Shown: piece by piece, positions 16,427 through 25,900 of the stretch
Layout of the letters: every line of letters begins with the position of its first letter
Numbering within the stretch: position 1 is the stretch's first letter
NCBI GenBank assembly: GCA_035642125.1
Contig: DASQSZ010000262.1
Span: 1-28,962 of the forward strand
Length of the DNA stretch: 28,962 nt
Source: CALAED01 sp937891035
GTDB lineage: Bacteria; Actinomycetota; Actinomycetes; Streptosporangiales; Streptosporangiaceae
Direction: 5' to 3'
Made by a program: the position numbers and the translations under genes
Notes under the pieces: model-generated
Told to the model about the DNA's origin: nothing
The model's database searches: none
What the model saw: the letters and a program-made list of their open reading frames with translations, nothing else

Positions 16427-17854
16427 TCAGGTCTGTGACTGGGCGGGCTCGGCCGGTGCGGGGGCCGCGGCCGGCGCGCCGAGCCGCAGCCCGATGGCGG
16501 AAATCACCAGGGCGAGGCCGACCAGTGCGAGAGAGAAGACGAAGACGTCGCTGTAGGGGTCGGTGCCGCCACTCTCCTGGCCGCCGTGCGCCAGGATGGA
16601 CGCCATCGCGGCGATGCCCAGCGCCCCGCCGAACTGCCGGGCCGTCGTGTTCATGCCGCTGGCGCTGGCGAACATGTTCGGTGGCGCCGACAGGGCCGCC
16701 GCGGCGGACACGCCGGTGGTCGCCGCCCCAAGCCCGGTGCCGGCGAGCAGGCAGGCCGGGAGCCAGAAGAAAAGGAACGCGGGCTGCTCGGTCAGGCCGA
16801 AGGCCAGCCACGTACAGCAGGCGCCGAACACGATCAAACCGAAAACTGTGGCGGATCGGGGCCCGCCCAGCTTCGGCGCGAGCCGGCCCGCGACCACCGC
16901 GACGATGGAGGCCGACAGCGCGCCCGGCGTGTTGGCCAGGCCCGCCCGCAGCTCCGAGTAGTTCCAGATGTCGGTGAGGTACAGCACCGTCACCAGCATG
17001 AACGCGTACTGGGCCATGCCATACAACACCATGACGATGTTCGCGGTCGCGAACGTGCGGTTGCCCCACAGCACCGTGTCGATGGCGGGCGCCGGGTGCC
17101 GCTGCGAGCGCAGCAGCGCGTACGAGAGAGCGAGCAGGCCGGCCGCGAAGCTCCCCAGCGTGCCCCCGCTGCTCCACCCCCAGTTCCCGCCTTCGGTCAC
17201 CCCGAGGGTGAGCGCGCCGATCCCGACCGCGATCAGCACGCTGGCCAGCGGGTCGGGGATGCGGCGGGCAGACGTCTCGCCCGGCGCGTCGAGCAGCCGC
17301 AGCGCCGCCACCACCAGGGCGATGCCGAACGGGATGTTGATGATGAACACCGCACGCCAGCTGGACAGCTCGATCAGCACGCCGCCGATGCTCGGCCCGA
17401 GCGCCGCGCCGCCGGCCGATGCGGCGGTCCACAACCCGATCGAGCTGGACCGTCGGTCGGCCGGGCCGTCGAGGAGCAAAATCGCCAGCGACGCCGGGAT
17501 CATCGCCGCGGCGCCCACGCCCTGGACCGCTCGCGCGATTATCAGGGTCAGCAGATTCGGGGCGAACGAGCACAGCACCGAGGCGATCGTGAACAGCCCC
17601 ACGCCGACACAGAACAACCGGCGCCGGCCGAGCGCGTCGGAGAGCTTGCCGGTTGTCGGCAGGAACGCCGCAAACATGATCGCGTACACGCTGACGATCC
17701 AGGAAAGGCCCGTCACGCTCGCACCGGCGAAGTCGTCCTTCACGTCGGCGATGGCCAGACTGATGACCGTCGAGTCGAGCATCGCGAGGAAAGCGCCCCC
17801 GGACGCCGTCACCGTGACAGCGAGATACCACTTCCGGGTCCGCGAGTCGGGCAT
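16427..17854 (-). CDS. MFS drug exporter, DHA2 (14-TM) family
   Basis: A 475-residue membrane protein with about 14 hydrophobic segments. It carries the motifs of EmrB/QacA-type proton-driven exporters: LDSTVISLAIADV in TM1, motif A GKLSDALGRRRLF, and motif C GPSIGGVL at the end of TM5, followed by SWRAVFIINIPFG. The ATG at 17854 has AGGAG about nine bases upstream. It lies 62 bases downstream of the diiron gene on the same strand, so the two are probably one operon. The likely role is efflux of the cluster product and self-resistance. The substrate is inferred from context only. Confidence 0.94.
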   Translation of the reverse strand: MPDSRTRKWYLAVTVTASGGAFLAMLDSTVISLAIADVKDDFAGASVTGLSWIVSVYAIMFAAFLPTTGKLSDALGRRRLFCVGVGLFTIASVLCSFAPNLLTLIIARAVQGVGAAAMIPASLAILLLDGPADRRSSSIGLWTAASAGGAALGPSIGGVLIELSSWRAVFIINIPFGIALVVAALRLLDAPGETSARRIPDPLASVLIAVGIGALTLGVTEGGNWGWSSGGTLGSFAAGLLALSYALLRSQRHPAPAIDTVLWGNRTFATANIVMVLYGMAQYAFMLVTVLYLTDIWNYSELRAGLANTPGALSASIVAVVAGRLAPKLGGPRSATVFGLIVFGACCTWLAFGLTEQPAFLFFWLPACLLAGTGLGAATTGVSAAAALSAPPNMFASASGMNTTARQFGGALGIAAMASILAHGGQESGGTDPYSDVFVFSLALVGLALVISAIGLRLGAPAAAPAPAEPAQSQT

Positions 17855-17916
17855 GGGATGGACTCCTGCCTAGTTCGGGTGTTTGGCCCTTATTGACTTG
17901 TTCAACTCGTTCAGCG

Positions 17917-18996
17917 TCAGTCGGCGCCGCCGTGCGCGATAGCCGTCTCGACCTCCTCGATCCGGGCCCGGTCGAGATCTGCGGCGATCTTCTCGTCCTG
18001 CTCGATCAAGGCCTCGAGGTTATGCCGCTCGTAGCCGATGATCCCCATGTCGGCGAATGTACGGCGCATCTTGTCGCCGAACAGTCCGATGTCGTTCAGC
18101 GTGGGCACGATGCGCGAGAAGAGGTGGCTGCGGAACGCGCGGAAGTGCTCGGAGGCGCGCATATAGCTGATGCATTCGTCCGCGTCGACGTCGAGATTGC
18201 GCCACACCTCCTCACCCACGAAGCGTTCCTGCATCATGTGGCACGCCTCGATGCAGAACTCCTCGCGTTCGGCCAGCTCGGCCGAGGTGAGCTCGGGATA
18301 GAACTCGCGCAGCGCCAGCCGGCCGAAGGCCACGTGCCGGGCCTCGTCCTGCATGACGTAGGTGTTCAGCGCCTGCGCCAGCGGCTCGGTGGCGTTGTCT
18401 CTGATCAGCCCGAACGCGGCGAGGGCGAGCCCCTCGATGAGGACCTGCATGCCGAGGTAGGTCATGTCCCAGCGCGAGTCGGAGATGACGTCGTTGAGCA
18501 AGGCCTTCAGGCCAGGGTTGATGGGGTAGGCCAGCCGCAGCTTCTCCCGGAGGTACCGCGAGTAGACCTCCACGTGCCTGGCCTCGTCCATCACCTGGGT
18601 CGCCGCGTAGAACTTCGCGTCAAGACCGGGCACGGTGTGCACGATCTTGGACGCGCAGATCAGCGCGCCCTGCTCACCGTGCAGGAACTGAGAGAACTGC
18701 CAGGAGGCGAGGTGGTGGCGGACCATGCCGCGCTCGCGGGGGCCCAGTGAATCCCACACCCGCGACCCGTAAATCGCGATGGTTTGCTCGGGCACGCCCA
18801 TCGGGTCGTTGACATCGACCTCGATCGACCAGTCCAACCGGTCCGCGGCGTTCCATTGTTTTTGCTTGCCTTTTTCGTAAAGAGCCAGCAGCCGGTCGCG
18901 GCCCTCGTCGTATTCCCAATCGAAAATCGTGGTGTCACCGCTGGGTACATGCCATTGTGTCTGATCTACCGGTAGCGCATATATCCGTGTGCTCAC
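17917..18996 (-). CDS. Ferritin-like diiron oxygenase (AurF/CmlI-type metal motif)
   Basis: A 359-residue, largely helical protein. Two copies of the diiron ligand motif are present with identical spacing: E108...D137-E138-A-R-H141 and E188...D217-E218-A-R-H221, both EX28DEARH. This matches the EX28-37DEXXH signature described for AurF and CmlI, which oxidise aryl-amines to nitro groups. Other ferritin-like oxygenases and desaturases have related motifs, so the reaction is open: N-oxygenation, hydroxylation or desaturation. I chose the GTG at 18996 because GGAGG lies four to five bases upstream; the open frame continues to 19083 but adds only 29 unlikely residues. It diverges from the methyltransferase operon. 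Confidence 0.8.
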   Translation of the reverse strand: MSTRIYALPVDQTQWHVPSGDTTIFDWEYDEGRDRLLALYEKGKQKQWNAADRLDWSIEVDVNDPMGVPEQTIAIYGSRVWDSLGPRERGMVRHHLASWQFSQFLHGEQGALICASKIVHTVPGLDAKFYAATQVMDEARHVEVYSRYLREKLRLAYPINPGLKALLNDVISDSRWDMTYLGMQVLIEGLALAAFGLIRDNATEPLAQALNTYVMQDEARHVAFGRLALREFYPELTSAELAEREEFCIEACHMMQERFVGEEVWRNLDVDADECISYMRASEHFRAFRSHLFSRIVPTLNDIGLFGDKMRRTFADMGIIGYERHNLEALIEQDEKIAADLDRARIEEVETAIAHGGAD

Positions 18997-19027
18997 GCGT
19001 TCCTCCAGGCCGCTGAGCGACCAATAA

Positions 19028-19076
19028 GAGTACGGCAGATATGGGTGCGCCAAAGCAGTGCACCCGGCAGGAGTAC
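19028..19076. promoter_or_regulatory. Dyad in divergent promoter region, candidate operator
   Basis: GGGTGC (19043-19048) and GCACCC (19060-19065) form a perfect 6-bp inverted repeat with an 11-base spacer. The direct repeat GAGTAC flanks it at 19028-19033 and 19071-19076. It lies in the 261-base spacer between the minus-strand diiron/MFS operon and the plus-strand methyltransferase/P450 operon, where a shared regulator would be expected. No regulator gene is in the window. I could not place convincing -35/-10 boxes. Confidence 0.3.
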
Positions 19077-19257
19077 AGCGCAAATCTATGTCGGCGGGAT
19101 CGCCGGCAGCAGTAGGGATAACCCTGGGTGGAGCCCGGTGCCGCGGTTCGTCAACACGACGTCAGCGGCCGGTCAGCCGGATGGGCGACACTGCTCCGGA
19201 CTGACCCTGAGATCGCCGGCTACGGACCGGTTCAACCCGGCAGATGGAGGAAGGTCG

Positions 19258-20280
19258 ATGAGCGAAGTAGATCGCGCGGCGATGGGCGCGGCGGTAAGGC
19301 AGTTGCTGGGCGATTCGCTCGGATACCTCTATTCCGCGGCCTTGCGGGTGGCCGTCCGCGCCGGGGTGGCCGACCATCTCGCCGGCGGACCGCTCACCGC
19401 CGAGCAACTCGCCGCACTCGGCGGCGTGCAAGCCGACCATCTCAAGCGGGTGCTTCGATTCCTGGCCACCAGAGAAGTGTTCCGCGAGGACGAGAACGGT
19501 GCTTTCCACCTGACCACAGCGGCCGGCCTGTTGCGTTCTGACTCGCCGCTCGCCATGGGGTCTGTCGTGTTGCTGCTGACCGACGAGCTCTACTGGCTGC
19601 CGGCCGGGCGGCTCGACGACACGGTCCGCAAGGGCACCACCGTTTTCGACGAGATCTTCGGCAAGCCGCTGTTCGATTACCTCGCCGACGACGAGGAGCG
19701 CGGCCGGATCTTCCACACCGCGCTGGACGACCTGTCGGCCACCGAGCACGGCGGGGTGGTGGCCAGCTACGACTTCCCGGAGACCGGGACGGTCGTCGAT
19801 GTCGGCGGCGGGCGCGGCGGCCTGCTGCACGAGACGCTCGTCAAGAATCCCGGGCTACACGGCGTCCTGCTCGACCTCGCGCCGGTAGTCGCCGGACACC
19901 GGTTGGGCGCCGACCCCGCGATCGCGGGCCGGTGGCAGGCGGTGGCCGGGGACTTCTTCTCCGAGATGCCGTCCGGCGACGTGTACCTGCTCAAGCGCAT
20001 CCTGCACGACTGGGATGACGAGAACAGCGTCCGGCTGTTGCGGGCCTGCCGCAACGCGATGTCCAGTCAAGGACGGGTGCTGGTGATCGACACCGTCGTC
20101 CCGCCTGGCAACGATCCCGACCCGAGCAAGGTCTCCGACCTGGCCATGATGATCGTGTTCGACGGCAAGGAGCGCTCAGAACCGGAGCTCTCCGAGCTGT
20201 TCACGCAGGCGGGTCTCAAACTGGAGCGGATCATCCGCACGCCAGGCACGCTCTCGATCGTCGAAGCCAGCGCGGCCTGA
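19258..20280 (+). CDS. SAM-dependent O-methyltransferase (paralogue 1)
   Basis: A 340-residue methyltransferase of the plant-type O-methyltransferase family (Methyltransf_2-like). It has an N-terminal helical dimerisation/winged-helix part (LRFLATREVFRED), SAM-binding motif I VVDVGGGRGGLL, and LKRILHDWDD, in which H250 is the expected catalytic base. The ATG at 19258 has GGAGG at 19246-19250; the frame opens at 19045, but the earlier part has no family similarity. It begins the run MT-P450-MT and is a clear paralogue of the gene at 21,527. The likely role is methylation of a hydroxyl on the product or a precursor; the position is unknown. Confidence 0.92.
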   Translation: MSEVDRAAMGAAVRQLLGDSLGYLYSAALRVAVRAGVADHLAGGPLTAEQLAALGGVQADHLKRVLRFLATREVFREDENGAFHLTTAAGLLRSDSPLAMGSVVLLLTDELYWLPAGRLDDTVRKGTTVFDEIFGKPLFDYLADDEERGRIFHTALDDLSATEHGGVVASYDFPETGTVVDVGGGRGGLLHETLVKNPGLHGVLLDLAPVVAGHRLGADPAIAGRWQAVAGDFFSEMPSGDVYLLKRILHDWDDENSVRLLRACRNAMSSQGRVLVIDTVVPPGNDPDPSKVSDLAMMIVFDGKERSEPELSELFTQAGLKLERIIRTPGTLSIVEASAA

Positions 20281-20302
20281 AGGTAAAGAGGTGATGTCTC
20301 CG

Positions 20303-21505
20303 ATGCCGGAGAACGCTGCGAAGTCCGAGCGGATCCAGTTGCCGGTGCTGCGCGACGATCCGACGCGAGTCCCCGAGGAGTATTTGCGGCTTAGGGATGA
20401 ACGACCGGTGTGCCCGGTCTCCATGGTGACCGGCGATCCCGCCTACCTGGTCAGCAAGCACGAGGATCTTAAGACCGTGCTCGGCGACCGGCGCTTCAGC
20501 CGCGCCGCGATGTGCGCCGACGACGCGCCGCGGTGCCAGGCGGTCCAGCCGCACCCGGACACGATCCTCAACATGGACCCGCCCCGGCACACTCCGCTCC
20601 GCAAGCTGGCCGTGGAAGGGTTCACGCCGAAGCGGGTCGAAGAGATGCGACCCCGCATCGAGGAGATCACGCACGAGTTGCTCGACGACATGGCGGCGAT
20701 GACGCCGCCGGTTGACCTCGTCGCCGCCTTCTCCCTGCCGCTCCCACTGCGCGTCATCTGCGAAAACCTCGGAATCCCGTACGAGGACCACGAAAAGTTC
20801 CTCGAGTGGGTCGACGTCATCATGACGTTCAACACGCCCCACGAGGTGCTCATCCCGGCGTACATGCAGCTGCGCGGCTACTTCGAGGACCTGCTGAACA
20901 AAAAGCGCGCGAACCTCGGCGACGACTTCCTCAGCGTACTGATCCGGCGGGCCGACGAGGAGCGCAGGCTCACCGAGTCCGAGCTGCTCAGCCTCTGCAC
21001 GATCCTCATGGTGGCCGGGCACGAGACGACCGTCACCATGCTGACCAACGGCACGCTCAACATGATGCGGCACCCGGACCAGCTGGCCGCGCTGCGGGCC
21101 GACCCCTCGCTGATGCCGAACGCGGTCGAGGAGATGCTCCGGCTCGGCCTGTCCGGCCTGTCCCCCTACCCCCGGGTCGCGTTGACGGATGTCGAGCTCA
21201 GCGGCGAGGTCGTCCCCAAGGGGTCGGCGGTCATCGTCAACTACGAGACCGCGCTGCGCGACCCCGAGATCTTTCCCGATCCCGAGCGCTTCGATATCCG
21301 GCGCAAGCCGGTGTCCCAGGTCTTCTTCGGCCACGGACCGCACTTTTGCCTCGGTTCCACGATGGGCCGGGTCGAACTGGAGATCGGGATCCGCGCCCTG
21401 TTCGAGCGCTTCCCCACCCTGGCGCTGGCGGTTCCGCCGGAGGAGCTGAAGTGGAAGGACTACGCCACGCTCGGCAACTTCGAAACGTTCCCGGTCACCT
21501 GGTGA
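20303..21505 (+). CDS. Cytochrome P450
   Basis: A 400-residue soluble bacterial P450. It shows the I-helix oxygen-activation motif AGHETT (~238-243), the ExxR pair in EMLR (E277, R280), and the heme loop FGHGPHFCLG with ligand C349. An N-terminal NMDPPRHTPLRKL block is also typical. I chose the ATG at 20303 because AGAGGTGAT, highly complementary to the 16S 3' end, lies about nine bases upstream. A GTG at 20291 and an ATG at 20294 are alternatives adding four or three residues. It sits between two paralogous methyltransferases, suggesting hydroxylation followed by O-methylation. No ferredoxin or ferredoxin reductase is nearby. Confidence 0.95.
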   Translation: MPENAAKSERIQLPVLRDDPTRVPEEYLRLRDERPVCPVSMVTGDPAYLVSKHEDLKTVLGDRRFSRAAMCADDAPRCQAVQPHPDTILNMDPPRHTPLRKLAVEGFTPKRVEEMRPRIEEITHELLDDMAAMTPPVDLVAAFSLPLPLRVICENLGIPYEDHEKFLEWVDVIMTFNTPHEVLIPAYMQLRGYFEDLLNKKRANLGDDFLSVLIRRADEERRLTESELLSLCTILMVAGHETTVTMLTNGTLNMMRHPDQLAALRADPSLMPNAVEEMLRLGLSGLSPYPRVALTDVELSGEVVPKGSAVIVNYETALRDPEIFPDPERFDIRRKPVSQVFFGHGPHFCLGSTMGRVELEIGIRALFERFPTLALAVPPEELKWKDYATLGNFETFPVTW

Positions 21506-21526
21506 CCACTGAGAGGAGTCAGGTCG

Positions 21527-22552
21527 GTGAGTGACGTGGATCGCGCGGCGATAGGCGCCGCTGTACGGCAGCTTTTGGCGGGATCGCTGGGTTATCTGAA
21601 CGCGGCGGCGCTGCGGGTGGCCGTCCGCGCCCGGGTCGCCGACAGCCTGGCCGACGGGCCGCTGCCGGTGGAGCGGATCGCGGAGCTTGGCGGGGTCGAT
21701 CCGGGCCACCTGCGGCGGGTGCTGCGCTTCCTGGCCACCAGGGAGGTGTTCCGCGAGGACGAGGACGGCAACTTCCACCTGACGACCGCCGCCGGCCTGC
21801 TGCGGGCGGACTCGCCGATTCCGCTGCAGTCGTTGATTTTGCTGTTCACCGACCAGACCTACTGGGTGCCCGCCGGCCGCCTCGACGACACCGTACGCAA
21901 GGGCGTCACCGTGTTCGACGAGATCTTCGGCGCCCAGTTCTTCGACTATCTGGCCACCGACGAGGAACGGCAGACGCTCTTTTCCGACGCCATGGCCTGC
22001 ATGTCCCTGACCGAAACCGGCGGCGTCGTGCAGAGCTATGACTTCCCCGAGAAGGGAACGGTCGTCGATGTCGGCGGCGGTTTGGGCGGTCTGCTGTACG
22101 CGGTACTTTCGGCCAACCCCGGACTGCAGGGAATCCTGTTCGACCGGGAGCCCGTGCTGCGCCGGCACCGGCTGGCCGACCCGGCGCTCGACGGGCGTTG
22201 GGAGACCGTGGCGGGCGACTTCTACGCCGGGCTGCCGGCGGACGCGGACCTGTACCTGATCAAGCGCATCCTGCACGACAAGAGCGACGCCGACTGCGTC
22301 CGCCTGCTCCGCTCCTGCCGCCGCTCGATGGCCGCCGACGGCCGAGTGCTGATCATCGACCCACTGGTCCCGGCGGACGGCGACTACTCGCCCTCCATCA
22401 AGCTGTCCGACGTGTTGATGATGGCCGTGTTCGAGGGCAAGGAGCGTACCGCCGACGAGCTAGGCGCCCTCCTCGGCGAGGCCGACCTCGCCGTGAGCCG
22501 GATCATCCCCACGCCCACCACACTCACCATCGTCGAGGCCGCACCCCGCTGA
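21527..22552 (+). CDS. SAM-dependent O-methyltransferase (paralogue 2)
   Basis: A 341-residue paralogue of the methyltransferase at 19,258, colinear with it; well over half of the residues match by eye (shared blocks include RVLRFLATREVFRED, AGRLDDTVRKG and TVFDEIFG). SAM motif I is VVDVGGGLGGLL. The catalytic-loop histidine H250 is kept, but the usual HDWDD is changed to HDKSD, so the acceptor pocket or activity may differ. The GTG at 21527 has GAGAGGAG at 21511-21518. It starts 21 bases after the P450 stop, in one operon, and ends just before a hairpin. Confidence 0.92.
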   Translation: MSDVDRAAIGAAVRQLLAGSLGYLNAAALRVAVRARVADSLADGPLPVERIAELGGVDPGHLRRVLRFLATREVFREDEDGNFHLTTAAGLLRADSPIPLQSLILLFTDQTYWVPAGRLDDTVRKGVTVFDEIFGAQFFDYLATDEERQTLFSDAMACMSLTETGGVVQSYDFPEKGTVVDVGGGLGGLLYAVLSANPGLQGILFDREPVLRRHRLADPALDGRWETVAGDFYAGLPADADLYLIKRILHDKSDADCVRLLRSCRRSMAADGRVLIIDPLVPADGDYSPSIKLSDVLMMAVFEGKERTADELGALLGEADLAVSRIIPTPTTLTIVEAAPR

Positions 22553-22563
22553 TCACGCCGCCA

Positions 22564-22582
22564 CGGCCGGCTCAGCCGGCCG
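22564..22582. terminator. Bidirectional hairpin at the cluster's right end
   Basis: A perfect 8-bp stem, CGGCCGGC / GCCGGCCG, with a three-base loop TCA. It lies 12 bases after the second methyltransferase stop. The loop is also the TGA stop codon of the convergent small gene on the minus strand, so one hairpin can serve both transcripts. Confidence 0.6.
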
Positions 22583-22967
22583 GGTCCTCCTCCGCCAGCA
22601 GCTCGAGGAGCTGGTCGGGGCCCAGAGCACGGATTTCGACGGTACGGCTCCGGGATACAAGACAGACGGTTACCTGCTGGGCGGCCAGGTGCTGTGCGTG
22701 GTCGATCAGTTCCTTGGCCCTGCGCCGACTGCGGATGCGGTCGGCCAGATCGACCACGGCCAGCGCGGCCGAGGGGATCGACACCGCGAGGGCCGCCACC
22801 GCCACCGGGTCGACGCCCTTGTCGTGGTCATGGTGAATGGTTCCGGCAGTAGCCGCCCCGGCTGGGGCCGCCGCGATCCCGTGGCCCCAGCCATGAGCGA
22901 TCGCTTCGAGACTCCGCCTGGCCGCCTCCACACTGTTGGTACCGGCGCCTTCGAGCTGAATGATCAT
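22572..22967 (-). CDS. Small protein partnered with the CHAT-STAND gene
   Basis: A 131-residue protein of no family I can assign firmly. It has a short N-terminal strand (MIIQLEGAG), a His-rich segment (HHDHD), one hydrophobic helix (VAVAALAVSIPSAALAVV), a basic stretch (RIRSRRRAKEL), and a C-terminal part with strand-like VTVCLV and VEIRAL. Its ATG overlaps the CHAT gene stop as ATGA, so translation is probably coupled. Single-helix small proteins next to CHAT or STAND effectors have been described as effector-associated components (EACC1-type). The layout resembles those, but I cannot confirm membership. A single-pass membrane or effector-adaptor role is inference. Confidence 0.75.
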   Translation of the reverse strand: MIIQLEGAGTNSVEAARRSLEAIAHGWGHGIAAAPAGAATAGTIHHDHDKGVDPVAVAALAVSIPSAALAVVDLADRIRSRRRAKELIDHAQHLAAQQVTVCLVSRSRTVEIRALGPDQLLELLAEEDPAG

Positions 22968-25900
22968 GTCCCCTCGTCTTCTGCGCCCGCAGATTTCAAC
23001 AGCTTGTCGATCTGCTGAACCGTCTCGGTCCAGCCGATCTTGGTAGCGGCCGCCAGAGCGTCGCTAAGCACCCTGCGAGCGGCATCGGCATGGCCCCCGG
23101 CCAGCAACAGCCGACCCAGTGGCACACCCACTATGGCAATCCCGTCGGGCCGTTGCAGGCGGCCGAAAATCTGGAACGACTCCGTCAACCGGGGGACGGC
23201 TGAAGCGTAGTCCTCTCGCGCGAGATCGATCCTGGCCAGAGCCCAGCCCGCCGCAGCGATCCCGTCGAGATCGCCGAGCCGCTTGTTGACCTCCAGACGG
23301 CTACGCTGCAACTCAGCCGCCTCGTCGTAGTGCCCCCGCTGGTAGGCGATATCGGCGATCTTGCCCCAGGCGACGGCGACCGACCGAGCGTCACCAAGGC
23401 GCTCATAAACCGGCAACTCAACCTCACGGCGGACCCGCAACGCCTCCACATAATCCCCCCGCTCGTAGGCGATATCAGCGATCTTGCCCCACGCGACGGC
23501 GGCTTCCCGAGCATCACCAAGGCGCTCAAAAACCGGCAACTGAACCTCACGGCGGACCCGCAACGCCTCCTCATAATCCCCCCGCTCGTAGGCGATATCA
23601 GCGATCGATCCCATGACCACCGTCGCCTCCAGCTCGGATTCGCCGGCGGTGAACAGCTGGTGGGCTCGCAGGAACAGTTCTTCGGCCTGTTCAAGTTCGC
23701 CGCGAGTGATGAGACGGCGGGCTCGTTCAGCGATGACCCGGGCTTGATCGAGCGGGCTGGTTCCATGCTCGTTCCCGGACTGCGCCTGCTGCGCCGCCCG
23801 GTCCAGCAGTGCCTCGCCCGCCTCGCCGTCGCCGCTGGTGAAGGCGGCATCGGCAGATTGTCGCAGCAGGTCGACCGGCACGGCCAGGCCATGCCGGTCG
23901 AGCAAGTCGACCGCGTCCTGGCCGAGCCGGGACGCATCGGCTGCCGGGCCGCCGCGCAAGCTGGTGACGGCACCGACGGCGCATGCCGCGGCGATTGCCG
24001 GGGCATCGGCTAGCAGGGCAAGTCGGGTTAGTTGCAGGTCGAGCGCCTGATCACGGTGGGGCCGCGGCGCCGCCGCGCCCCAGGCCGCGAACAGCGGCCC
24101 AAGGCCGGCGGCGGCGATAGCGACCTGCTCACGGGTGCTGAGCGGCTCGACTCGCCCTGCGGCCAGCGGGTCGGCGGCCAAGGCCGGGCGCGCCGGGTCG
24201 TACAGATCCCGGTAAGGCTCCAGCAGCCCCAGGCCCCGCAGCCGGGATACCGATCCCCCCTGCTGCTCGGCCAACACCCCGATCACCGATTCCGGCACCG
24301 GCACGGTGAACAGCGTGACGGCCCGCAGCAGGTCGACGTTGGCCGCCCCGGCCTCCCGCAGCAGCGCGTCCAGCGCCAGGTTCTCCAGGAACGCCCGCAC
24401 CTCGGCGTCGGCCGGCAGGTCGCCCTGCCGCAGGTAGGCCCCCATGCCGGCCACCGCCGCCTCGGCCCGCTCCAGGCTCACCTGCTCCCCGTACACAAGC
24501 CGCAGGCCGATCAGATCCTGCAGCCCGGGGTTACCCCGGCTCACCGCCAGCGCCCTGGCGGCCAGCCGGGCCCGCTCGGCCTGGCGCTCCGCGGGGGTGA
24601 GCGCCTGCTGGCGGCGCTGCAGCTTACGCTGGGCCACCGGTGACAGCGGCGGCAACTGCACCGCCTCGAGCCGAGTCTCCAGCTCATCCAGGGCGAAGGT
24701 GAAACGACTCGTGACGAGGAGGCGGCTGTCGGTCTCCGTCGGATCGAACGCCCGAAGCACCGCGGCCAGCACCGGAGCATGATCGGGCAGCACCCGGTGC
24801 GGACCGGCCAGATCAGCCTTCAGGATCTGCTCCAGGTCGTCGATGACCAGCAACAGCGGCCGCCGGCCGTCGTCACCGGCTTGGGCGCACGGCCCGGCCA
24901 CCAGATCGACCAGCAGCCCCTCGATCGCTTCCGGCCGCTCGCGCACCGCCGGCAACCGTGACTCGATCAGCTGCCTGGCGGCCGGGTTGGCCCGCACCGC
25001 CGCGCCCACGGCGTCCGCGATGGCCGGCGCCCCGTAATCACCGAACACCACCGCAACCGCCATGTCCTGGCATCGGTCGGCGATCCGGGCGGCCAGGCTG
25101 GACTTACCCAGCCGGCCCTGCCCATGCACCAACACCCCGGCCCGCTGACTCGAACGCAACGCGCGCAAAGCCTGCTGCAACTCCGGGCGCCGGCCTACGA
25201 ACATCGCGGCCGCCGCCACCGGCACCTGCTGCTTGCGGTCCAGGAAAGTCCGGGTGCCGCGGGTGGCCGTCACCAACGACCGTTTGCGGCTGCCCGCCAC
25301 AAGCGGCCCGCCCCCGGCCGGCCCAAGCCACAACCGGGCCAGATGCCAATCGGAGCGCACCAGCGGGTCCTCCGACCTCAACAGCGCCCGGCGGGCATCA
25401 CCGACAGCCACCGCCACGTCGGCCCGGTCGGCCAGAGCCCGATACAACCTCTCAGCGAACGCCGTAGCCGACCGGTCGCCGACCGAGCCGTCCCACCCGA
25501 TCACCGCCGGCACCCCGGCCGCCACCAGCGCCGTCGACAGCGAATGCGCCACCAGGCCCGCGTCGGCGCCCGGCCCTGGCTTCCCCTTGTGGCCATCCCC
25601 CGGCGGCAGGTGACCGGACGCGTCGGCGCCGGTCGCGGTGAGACAAGCCGACACGACCAACAGCCGCGGCCCGCTCGGCAGCAGGCCCACCAGATCAGCG
25701 GCCGTCACCGGACGGTCGCCGCCCACCTCATCCTCCATCATCAGCACCGGAACACCCCGGCCGCCGGGCCCGCCGGGCCAGTTGTTCAACCCGTGGCACG
25801 ACAGATGCACGACCCGCATCCCGCCCAGCTCGGCGAGCCTTCGCGCCAACTGCTCGGGATCGCCGGTGTCCTCGACCATCAGATCGACCCGGGCCTCGCC

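Noticed and set aside
19113..19130. Partial resemblance to an I-SceI homing endonuclease site (TAGGGATAAC)
   Set aside because: Only the first ten of 18 bases match, so it is most likely chance.
19045..19257. Earlier start of the first methyltransferase
   Set aside because: It would add 71 residues without family similarity through the divergent promoter region. The paralogue starts at the residue equivalent to the ATG at 19258.
20231..22276. Minus-strand open frame of 681 codons opposite the P450 and second methyltransferase
   Set aside because: Shadow frame; plus-strand motifs (heme loop, SAM motif I) leave no doubt about the coding strand.
23341..23606. CRISPR-like look of the direct repeats
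   Set aside because: The repeats are contiguous 123-bp units in one reading frame that encode TPR helices; there are no spacers.
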